Part shown: piece by piece, positions 7,189 through 13,721 of the stretch
Position numbering within the stretch: the first letter of the stretch is position 1
How the letters are laid out: the number at the start of each line of letters is the position of its first letter
NCBI GenBank assembly: GCA_964645155.1
Contig: CAZYBG010000038.1
Coordinates: 1-27,737 of the forward strand
DNA from: CAZYBG01 sp964645155
GTDB lineage: Bacteria; Pseudomonadota; Alphaproteobacteria; Rhodobacterales; Rhodobacteraceae
Direction of reading: 5' to 3'
Length of the DNA: 27,737 nt
Program-made: the position numbers and the translations under genes
Notes under the pieces: generated by a model
Seen by the model: only the letters and a program-made list of their open reading frames with translations
The model's database searches: none
Told to the model about the DNA's origin: nothing

Positions 7189-9534
7189 ATGTCCGATACG
7201 GCCGACGGCCCCAAGATAGAGCCTCAGGAATTCGCCGAGCCGCTCTCCCGCGCGATCGGCGAGCGGTACCTGACCTATGCGCTCTCGACCATCATGCACC
7301 GCGCGCTGCCCGATGCGCGCGACGGGCTGAAGCCGGTGCACCGGCGCATCCTCTGGGCGATGCGCGAACTGCGCCTGTCCTCGACGGGGGGCTTCCGCAA
7401 GTCGGCCAAGATCGCGGGCGACGTGATGGGCAACTACCACCCGCACGGCGACGCCGCGATCTACGATGCGATGGCGCGCCTGGCGCAGGATTTCGCCGTA
7501 CGCTACCCGCTGGTCGACGGGCAGGGCAACTTCGGCAACATCGACGGCGACAACCCCGCCGCCTCGCGCTACACCGAGGCCCGCCTGACCGCCGCGGCCG
7601 AGGCGCTGATGGAGGGCGTCGACGAGACCGCCGTCGACTTCCGCGCCAACTACGACGGCACGCTGGAGGAACCGGTGGTGCTGCCGGCCGCCTTCCCGAA
7701 CCTGCTCGCCAACGGCGCCTCCGGCATCGCCGTCGGCATGGCGACGAACGTGCCGCCGCACAACCTCGACGAACTGCTCGAGGCCTGCATCCACCTCGCC
7801 CGGGCGAAGAACTCCGAAGGCGTCCGCGACGACACCCTGATCGAGATGGTGAAGGGCCCCGACTTCCCGACCGGCGGCCTCATCGTCGAGCCGCCGGCCT
7901 CGCTGCGCGAGGCCTACCTCACCGGCCGCGGCTCGATCCGGCTGCGCGCCCGCTGGGCCCGCGAGGATCAGGGCCACGGCACCTGGGTGATCGTTGTCAC
8001 CGAGATTCCCTACCAGGTGCAGAAGTCGAAGCTGATCGAGCGCCTGGCCGAGCTGATCCAGACGAAGAAGATCCCGCTTCTCGCCGATGTCCGCGACGAA
8101 AGCGCCGACGACATCCGCATCGTGCTCGAACCCCGCTCGCGCAACGTCGATCCCGAACTGCTGATGGGGATGCTCTACCGCAACTCCGATCTCGAGACGC
8201 GGTTCGCGCTCAACATGAACGTGCTGATCGACGGCCGGGTGCCCAAGGTCTGTTCGCTGAAGGAGGTGCTGCGCGCCTTCCTCGACCACCGGCGCGACGT
8301 GCTGCTGCGCCGCGCGCGGCACCGGCTCGACCGGATCGACCACCGGCTCGAGGTGCTGGAGGGCTTCATCACCGCCTACCTCAACCTCGACCGGGTGATC
8401 GACATCATCCGCTACGACGACGACCCCAAGGCCGCGCTGATCCGCGAGGACTGGGCCGCGAGGCGCCCCCGCGCCACCTCCGAGAAGGACTACGTGCCTC
8501 CGCCGCCGGGCGAGGGCGAGCTGTCCGAGGTGCAGGTCGAGGCGATCCTCAACATGCGGCTCCGCTCGCTCCGCCGGCTCGAGGAGCTCGAGCTGCGGCG
8601 CGAGCGCGACGCGCTGATGGCCGAGCGGGCGGAGCTCGAGGATCTGCTCGCCGATGACGGGCTGCAATGGGGCCGCATCGCCGACGAGCTGAGGGAGACC
8701 CGCCGGCGCTTCGGCAGGGACGCCCCCGGCGGCGCGCGCCGCACCGGCTTCGCCGAGGCGGGCGAGGCGCCGGACGTGCCCGCCGAGGCGATGATCGAGC
8801 GCGAGCCGATCACCGTCATCTGCTCCAGGATGGGCTGGATCCGCGCCATGCGCGGCCACCAGCCGCTCGACGCCGAGGTCAAGTTCAAGGACGGCGACGG
8901 CCCGCGCTTCGCCTTCCACGCCGAGACGACCGACCGCGTGCTGCTCTTCGGCTCGAACGGCCGGTTCTACACGCTGCTCGGCGCGAACCTCCCCGGCGGC
9001 CGCGGCATGGGCGAGCCGGTGCGGCTGATGATCGACCTGCCGAACGAGGCCGAGATCGTCGCCCTGATGCCGCACCGCCCCGGTGGCAGGCTGATCGTCG
9101 CCTCGACCGCCGGCGACGGCTTCGTCGTGCCCGAGGAGGAGATCCTGGCGCAGACCCGCGCCGGCCGGCAGGCGATGAACCTCGCCGGGGCGGTGGCGGC
9201 CGCCGCCTGCAAGCCGGTCGCGGGCGACCATGTCGCCGTCGTCAGCCAGAACGGCAGGCTCCTCGTCTTCCCGTTGGCCGAGCTGCCCGAGATGGCGCGC
9301 GGCAAGGGGGTGCGGCTGCAGAAGTACCGCATGGTCGCGGGCCGGCAGGGCATGCTCGAGCTCGACGGCGGGCTCGCCGACATCACCACCTTCGCCTGGG
9401 CCGAAGGCCTCAGCTGGACGATGGGCGGAGGCAAGACCCGAACCGAACCCGACATGACCGAATGGCTCGGCCCCCGCGCCGCCGTCGGCAAGCGCCCGCC
9501 GCACGGTTTCCCGAAGTCCAACCGCTTCGACTGA
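7189..9534 (+). CDS. parC: DNA topoisomerase IV subunit A
   Basis: Catalytic subunit of topoisomerase IV, which decatenates daughter chromosomes together with ParE. The product is 781 residues. The N-terminal breakage-reunion domain begins after EPQEFAEPLSRAIGERYLTYALS. The quinolone-resistance region GNYHPHGDAAIYDAM lies around 81–95 (numbering from this start). The catalytic Tyr is Y128 in AASRYTEARL. The C-terminal beta-pinwheel region follows (GRGMGEPVRLM, KGVRLQKY), without a canonical GyrA box, which separates it from gyrA. The ATG at 7189 is the only plausible start; upstream codons in the same frame encode Arg/Pro-rich shadow sequence. parE is not in the window. Confidence 0.97.
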   Translation: MSDTADGPKIEPQEFAEPLSRAIGERYLTYALSTIMHRALPDARDGLKPVHRRILWAMRELRLSSTGGFRKSAKIAGDVMGNYHPHGDAAIYDAMARLAQDFAVRYPLVDGQGNFGNIDGDNPAASRYTEARLTAAAEALMEGVDETAVDFRANYDGTLEEPVVLPAAFPNLLANGASGIAVGMATNVPPHNLDELLEACIHLARAKNSEGVRDDTLIEMVKGPDFPTGGLIVEPPASLREAYLTGRGSIRLRARWAREDQGHGTWVIVVTEIPYQVQKSKLIERLAELIQTKKIPLLADVRDESADDIRIVLEPRSRNVDPELLMGMLYRNSDLETRFALNMNVLIDGRVPKVCSLKEVLRAFLDHRRDVLLRRARHRLDRIDHRLEVLEGFITAYLNLDRVIDIIRYDDDPKAALIREDWAARRPRATSEKDYVPPPPGEGELSEVQVEAILNMRLRSLRRLEELELRRERDALMAERAELEDLLADDGLQWGRIADELRETRRRFGRDAPGGARRTGFAEAGEAPDVPAEAMIEREPITVICSRMGWIRAMRGHQPLDAEVKFKDGDGPRFAFHAETTDRVLLFGSNGRFYTLLGANLPGGRGMGEPVRLMIDLPNEAEIVALMPHRPGGRLIVASTAGDGFVVPEEEILAQTRAGRQAMNLAGAVAAAACKPVAGDHVAVVSQNGRLLVFPLAELPEMARGKGVRLQKYRMVAGRQGMLELDGGLADITTFAWAEGLSWTMGGGKTRTEPDMTEWLGPRAAVGKRPPHGFPKSNRFD

Positions 9535-9558
9535 GGGGCGGGCGAAGGCCGGGGCGGG

Positions 9559-9759
9559 TGCCGCGACGCCGATGCGGGGCTGCAAGACCTGAACGCGCGG
9601 TACCACGACCCGAAGCTTGGGCTGTTCCTCCAGCCGGACTGGTTCGAGGTGACCGAGCGGGGGGATGCTTGCGTACCGTGCGGCTACGGCGTCTGCAGGG
9701 CCGTCAATTGGGCAGTGGTTGCTGTTCTTGCGGCTGTGGTGTTTGATCCGGTGGTTTGA
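9559..9759 (+). pseudogene. RHS-repeat core remnant
   Basis: Read in the frame that ends at the TGA 9757–9759, this stretch encodes LQDLNARYHDPKLGLFLQPD followed by WFEVTERGD. That is the conserved RHS-core motif (NARYYDPxLGRFxxPD) found just before the variable toxin tip of RHS/YD-repeat proteins. Everything upstream of the motif is missing: the frame opens directly at the parC stop. It is followed by a short hydrophobic tail (VNWAVVAVLAAVVFD). There is no start codon or ribosome binding site, so I call it a gene fragment. It is likely a relic of an RHS gene or an orphan RHS tip cassette. Confidence 0.7.
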
Positions 9760-9780
9760 TGGTGCGATCCTTTCGAAGGA

Positions 9781-10068
9781 ATGGACGGAAGCACCAGGGG
9801 ACAAGTTCGTCACCGGAGCGCCACGACCACGTTCGCCGTCAGCGCTGCGATACAGCGATCGCAAGCTTCGCTCACGCAGTTGAGCCGGGAGTTGGGAGTC
9901 AACGCCAAGGCGGTGGCAAAGCGGCGCAAACGCGCGACGGGTGAGGACCTCAAGACCGGGCCCAGGGAGCCGCGCTCGACGGTACTGACCGAGGACGAGG
10001 CGGCGGCGGTGCACCGGGCTCGCCGACCCGCCGGTCTCTACACCCGGGGGCATCCTGCCCGCCAACGA
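9781..10068 (+). pseudogene. IS481-family transposase remnant (N-terminal helix-turn-helix part)
   Basis: From the ATG at 9781 the translation shows RHRSATTTFAVSAAIQRSQA, then SLTQLSRELGVNAKAVAKRRKR, then GPREPRSTVLTEDEAAAV. This matches the N-terminal helix-turn-helix region of IS481-type transposases as I know them (SATTTxAVRRAIQxSQASL…KEPRSTVLSxEE). After about 10020 the similarity stops; the expected PLDDCLYALQ region and the DDE catalytic core are absent. No terminal inverted repeats are visible. It is a truncated relic. Confidence 0.75.
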
Positions 10069-10277
10069 GGCCGGGCGATCTGGTCCCTGATCCGACACCA
10101 TCCCCGTCTCCGGCGCCACATGCTGCACCCCGAGCCGCAAGCTCCCCTCCGCCCGTGCGCCTCGGATCGGGACATCGACGATCTGGCTGGGGGCCGGCCG
10201 GCTGCCATCTTCGACGACGTTCGGCACCCGGAAGCGGCGGCAGGACGGCGCCGTAGCAGCAGCGCGGGGGCGGCGTG
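10069..10277. other. Unassigned degenerate sequence
   Basis: About 210 bp between the IS481 relic and the stop of the last minus-strand T2SS gene. Frames are open on both strands because of high GC, but none gives a recognisable domain, start or ribosome binding site. A minus-strand reading contains PAPSQIVDVPIRGARAEGS, which I could not place. It is probably the remainder of the same mobile debris. Confidence 0.4.
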
Positions 10278-10775
10278 TCAGCCGTCGATCCGCAACTCGA
10301 ACGGGGCGCCGCCGTCCTCGCTGACCGCGATCGTCGCTTCGCCGATAGACAGGATCTCCCATCGGGCGATGCGGCCGCCGGGATCGAGGCGGAACAGTTC
10401 CTCGCTGTCGGACATGCGCACCAGCGCCAGCCGCTGGTCGCCGTCGCCGATGATGCCGACAAGCATCAGGGCGGGCGGTGGCGCGGGGGGTGGTGCCTCG
10501 GGGGCAGCTTCCGGCCTGCGGCCCGGCTGGAACAGCGGCCGCTCCGCCGTGACGGGAACGAGTGCGGCCAACCGCTCCCTACCCTCGGCAAGCCGCGCCT
10601 CGAGGCTGCGGGCGGTGCCGCTGCCCGTCGCGGGTGGTGCCGCCGCGCCCTGCATCCAGACAGCCGCGGCGACCGTGCAGAACACCAGAAACACGAGCGG
10701 CCCCGCATGCCGGATGGCGGCCCGGCCGACCGATACGGCCGACTGCGCCGCGAGGGCAATCCGCCGCCCGCTCAT
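10278..10775 (-). CDS. Short GspC/GspN-like T2SS inner-membrane connector (no PDZ domain)
   Basis: A 165-residue bitopic inner-membrane protein. One transmembrane helix (about residues 24–43, HAGPLVFLVFCTVAAAVW) is followed by a periplasmic Ala/Pro linker. The linker contains ERPLFQPGRRP, the conserved motif before the homology region of GspC and of short GspN proteins. The homology region itself (LMLVGIIGDGDQRLALVRMS … GGRIARWEILSIGEATIAV) resembles the GspC HR domain that contacts the secretin N0 domain. No PDZ or coiled-coil domain follows. It is the last gene of the minus operon, and its ATG overlaps the gspM stop by 4 nt. It could be called gspC or gspN; the HR-like domain and the lack of another GspC argue that it does the GspC job. 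Confidence 0.75.
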   Translation of the reverse strand: MSGRRIALAAQSAVSVGRAAIRHAGPLVFLVFCTVAAAVWMQGAAAPPATGSGTARSLEARLAEGRERLAALVPVTAERPLFQPGRRPEAAPEAPPPAPPPALMLVGIIGDGDQRLALVRMSDSEELFRLDPGGRIARWEILSIGEATIAVSEDGGAPFELRIDG

Positions 10776-11302
10776 CTCTGCGACAGCCCGTAGAGCGCCG
10801 CTTCGAATGCCACGTGCCGCTCGGCATTGGTGCGGCTGGTGCGCGCCCGGCGCAGGTTCAGCTGCTCGATGACGACAATCGGCTGCATCGCCGCGAGACC
10901 GAGCAGAAACGGCCCGAGCTCGGCTTCGGGCGCAATGCCGTTCAGCGTCAGATTCAGCCGGACGAAGCCATCGATCTGCTCGATCTGGTCGGCGCGGATC
11001 ACCTCGATTTCGATCGCATGCACCTCGGCAAGTCCCTGCAGGTCGGTCTGCAGCGCCGCCTGGGCGAGCTGCGGCGTCTCGGCGGCATAGAACGCAGCCG
11101 GCGGCAGGCCAGCCCCGTCGGGTCCGCCGGCCGTGCCCGCCCGCGCGATCACCGCCTCCATCTCCGCGATGGCGGCACGCCGGTCGGCCGCACCCGAGAT
11201 GAGCCAGAGCGCCGCCAGCGTCATCAGGCAGGCAAGACCATAGCCCGCAGCAAGTGCGACGCGGTGCGGCAGCGCGGGGTTCGCGAAGCGGAAGTCGCTC
11301 AT
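10772..11302 (-). CDS. gspM: T2SS assembly protein GspM (GspMb/PilO-like)
   Basis: A 176-residue bitopic inner-membrane protein of the secretion platform. A short cytoplasmic N terminus is followed by one membrane helix (about 18–36, AAGYGLACLMTLAALWLI). The remainder is a periplasmic coiled-coil and a ferredoxin-like domain ending ALYGLSQR. The size and layout match GspM/PilO. The gene lies between gspL and the GspC/N-like gene with 4-nt overlaps on both sides, which supports the assignment more strongly than sequence alone. It partners GspL in bridging the ATPase to the periplasm. Confidence 0.82.
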   Translation of the reverse strand: MSDFRFANPALPHRVALAAGYGLACLMTLAALWLISGAADRRAAIAEMEAVIARAGTAGGPDGAGLPPAAFYAAETPQLAQAALQTDLQGLAEVHAIEIEVIRADQIEQIDGFVRLNLTLNGIAPEAELGPFLLGLAAMQPIVVIEQLNLRRARTSRTNAERHVAFEAALYGLSQR

Positions 11303-12357
11303 GGCGAAGGCCCGGTCATGGTCGCCACGATGCGGAAGCGTTCGAGCGACTGCGTATTGTCGCGGGTCACCGGCGAGGCGAAGGCGATCTCGGTCAGTTC
11401 TGGAAGCGTGGAAAGAAGCCGGGTCACCTCGGCCGCCGAGGGGCCGAAGCCGGCCAGCGTGAGCGTGTCACCTTCGATCACCAGCTGATCGAGCCACGTG
11501 CCGTCGGGCAGAAGTTCGCTCAGCACGCCGGTGAGCGCCAGCCGCGCGGCCGATCGGGCGAGTGCCACGTCGAGTGAACGGATCCCCGCCGACGCCTGAG
11601 CCTCGGCGCTGAGCGCGCTCCGCGCCGCCTCGGCCTCGGCGCCGAGCCGCGCCCCCGCCAGCCCGAGCGAGACCGACAGTGCGGCGGCCGAGGCCAGAAG
11701 AATGGCTGCCCCCGCAAGCGTCAGCCGAAGCGTCACCGGCAGCCGGGCGATCACCGCGACCGGGCCGGGCGCGGCATCGGTTCCGCCGGCCCAGCCCGGT
11801 TGCGCGACAAACGACGCGCCCGCCACTTCGCGCCGCACCACGCCCGGGCGCAGTCCCGAGGCTGCCAGCGCGTCCAGAAGTGCGGTCACCTGCGCCTTGA
11901 GGGCCACGGCCGCGCGGATGCGCCAGTAGCCATCCGTCAGTTCCTCGGCCTGCCAGAACGAGAGGGACGCACCGTTGGCGAAGGGCGACCGGAAGCCGAT
12001 CTCGGTCTCCACCATCCGGCGTAGTTCGGGCAGCAGCGCCGCCGGCAGAGTGAAGGTGATGTCGATGCAGCTCGTACCCGTGAACACGAGGTCGATAGGG
12101 CGCTGTCCGCTGCGCGCGGCGAGCGCGCCGAGCGTCTCGGCGCTGACCTCGGCCACCTCCGGGCGGCCGGCGCGGCGCAGCCTCGCCCCGTCCTCGCCAA
12201 GCTCGACATAGTCCTCCGACCGCGGCAGCGACGACGCTTGCGGCGCGGCAAGTTCAGCGAGCCCCTGGAGCGCGAGGTTGCGGATCCGGGTCAGGGCGTT
12301 GCGCCCCAGCGGCGTCGATATCCGCGCCAAGCCGACACCTGAGGTGTTGTCGGTCAC
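11299..12357 (-). CDS. gspL: T2SS protein GspL (PilN-like)
   Basis: A 352-residue component linking the GspE ATPase to the inner-membrane platform. The N-terminal ~200 residues form a reduced cytoplasmic domain (IDLVFTGTSCIDITFTLP, VETEIGFRSPFANG) rather than a full actin-like domain. One membrane helix lies at about 208–235 (LRLTLAGAAILLASAAALSV). It is followed by an Ala-rich coiled coil (GAEAEAARSALSAEAQ) and a PilN-like ferredoxin fold (LLPDGTWLDQLVIEGDTLTL, LSTLPELTEIAFASPVTRD). The start is GTG at 12357, with GAAGGG upstream. The stop overlaps gspM by 4 nt. It lies 37 bp downstream of the DUF1501 gene on the same strand, so they are likely one transcript. Confidence 0.88.
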   Translation of the reverse strand: MTDNTSGVGLARISTPLGRNALTRIRNLALQGLAELAAPQASSLPRSEDYVELGEDGARLRRAGRPEVAEVSAETLGALAARSGQRPIDLVFTGTSCIDITFTLPAALLPELRRMVETEIGFRSPFANGASLSFWQAEELTDGYWRIRAAVALKAQVTALLDALAASGLRPGVVRREVAGASFVAQPGWAGGTDAAPGPVAVIARLPVTLRLTLAGAAILLASAAALSVSLGLAGARLGAEAEAARSALSAEAQASAGIRSLDVALARSAARLALTGVLSELLPDGTWLDQLVIEGDTLTLAGFGPSAAEVTRLLSTLPELTEIAFASPVTRDNTQSLERFRIVATMTGPSP

Positions 12358-12394
12358 GCCAGCCCTTCTCTTCCCCTGCGGTCTGCGTCCAATC

Positions 12395-13690
12395 CTACGC
12401 GCTGACCCTGAACAAGCTCAAATCACTAAAGCTGTGCCCCGGGAAGATCGTCGAAACAAGTCGCTGCGGCATGCCCATGTGTCGCACCATGATCTCGCCC
12501 ACGACATCGCGGTAGCTTGTCACCGTCGGCAGCCAGTTCTCGCCGTAAGCAGCATCGTCGATGGTCTGGACGTCGGGTCCGATGCCCCCCGTGGTGGGCC
12601 CGCCGAAGGCGAACCACGCCCCGCCCTCGCCGTGATCGGTGCCCGTCGAGCCGTTCTGCTTCTTCGTCCGGCCGAACTCGCTGCCCACCAGCACCACGAC
12701 GTCGCGCATCGCGGCGCCCATGTCGCGGTAGAACGCCACGAAATCCGTCGCGCCGGTGACCAGCCCGCGGTGATAGTACTTGCTCTGGTCGGTGAAGCGG
12801 TTCGCACCGGTGGCGATCTGGTCGGAATGCGTATCCCAGCCGATGTTCCAGTCGAGCGCCGCGACCTCGAGAGGGACGCCGGCCTTCAGCAGTTGCGCAC
12901 AGAGTCGCAGGCCGCGCCCGAGATCGGTGTTGCTGTAGTTCAGGCCCCCTGCCGAAGGCTGGTAGTTCACGCCCGAAGCCTGAACCTCGGTGATCGATTC
13001 GAGCATCACGAGCTGGTTGTCGCGCACCCTTCCGTCCACGGCCGACAGATCGACATCATGCGAGGAGATCTCGCGCATCAGCGCGGTCAGCTGGTTGTCG
13101 GTGCAGCCCTGGCCGGAGCAGAAATCGTCGTTGGTCAGGTTGTAGCTCGACGATTGCTGGATTGCCGGTACGGTGATGGCCCCGCTGATCTCGGTGCTGA
13201 TCGAGGTCTTGCCGGCGACGATGCCGCGCAGCGGATGCTGGGGGCCGCTCACGTTCTGCATGTAGCGGTTGAGATAGCCGTCGATGAGATCGTTGCGTGC
13301 GCCGGTTCCGATCCAGCGCTGGCAGTCGAAATGCGACCGGTTGGCCCCGGCGAACGATGTTGCCGGCGCCAGCATCATGTTGCCGGTGTCCCAGATCTCG
13401 CGCAGCATCTCGAGGTTCGGGTTCATGCCCCGCCTCTGGCTGCCGAGGCTCACGGCGCTGTTGGCGTCGTTGCTCGGCGGCTCGATGGCGAGGTCGGGCC
13501 GGTACATGTAGTAGAACGGGTCGCCGAACAACGGGAACAGATGCAACCCGTCGGCGCCGCCGCGCATGAAGACCTTGATGAAGGACTTGCCGCGCGCTGT
13601 CTGCCCAAAGGCGAACTTTGGTGCCCCGGCAAGGCCGGCCATGCTGGCGGCGGCGGTCAGCGAAGTCAGGAGATCTCTGCGCGTAATCAT
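12395..13690 (-). CDS. DUF1501 family exported protein with Tat-type signal
   Basis: A 431-residue protein of the DUF1501 family, related to the sulfatase/alkaline-phosphatase superfamily. The N terminus TRRDLLTSLTAAASMAGLAG is a twin-arginine-type signal with probable cleavage near FAFGQ. Family motifs are VFMRGGADGLHLFP soon after the signal, and VVLVGSEFGRTKKQNGSTGT followed by DHGEGGAWFAFGG in the C-terminal third. A Cys pair (FCSGQGC) lies in the middle. GGAG lies about 9 nt before the ATG. The gene sits 31 bp after the DUF1800 gene and 37 bp before gspL, all on one strand. Tat export to the periplasm would deliver a folded protein suited to T2SS secretion; that it is a T2SS substrate is inference. 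No enzyme activity is established for the family as far as I know. Confidence 0.92.
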   Translation of the reverse strand: MITRRDLLTSLTAAASMAGLAGAPKFAFGQTARGKSFIKVFMRGGADGLHLFPLFGDPFYYMYRPDLAIEPPSNDANSAVSLGSQRRGMNPNLEMLREIWDTGNMMLAPATSFAGANRSHFDCQRWIGTGARNDLIDGYLNRYMQNVSGPQHPLRGIVAGKTSISTEISGAITVPAIQQSSSYNLTNDDFCSGQGCTDNQLTALMREISSHDVDLSAVDGRVRDNQLVMLESITEVQASGVNYQPSAGGLNYSNTDLGRGLRLCAQLLKAGVPLEVAALDWNIGWDTHSDQIATGANRFTDQSKYYHRGLVTGATDFVAFYRDMGAAMRDVVVLVGSEFGRTKKQNGSTGTDHGEGGAWFAFGGPTTGGIGPDVQTIDDAAYGENWLPTVTSYRDVVGEIMVRHMGMPQRLVSTIFPGHSFSDLSLFRVSA

Positions 13691-13721
13691 CTGTCGATCG
13701 CTCCGTCAGGGGATGTGCCGG

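Noticed and set aside
7015..10362. A 1115-codon open frame on the minus strand opposite parC
   Set aside because: It is antisense to a clear parC, low in complexity (Arg, Gly, Val, His-rich), has no ribosome binding site and matches no family; long antisense frames are expected at this GC content.
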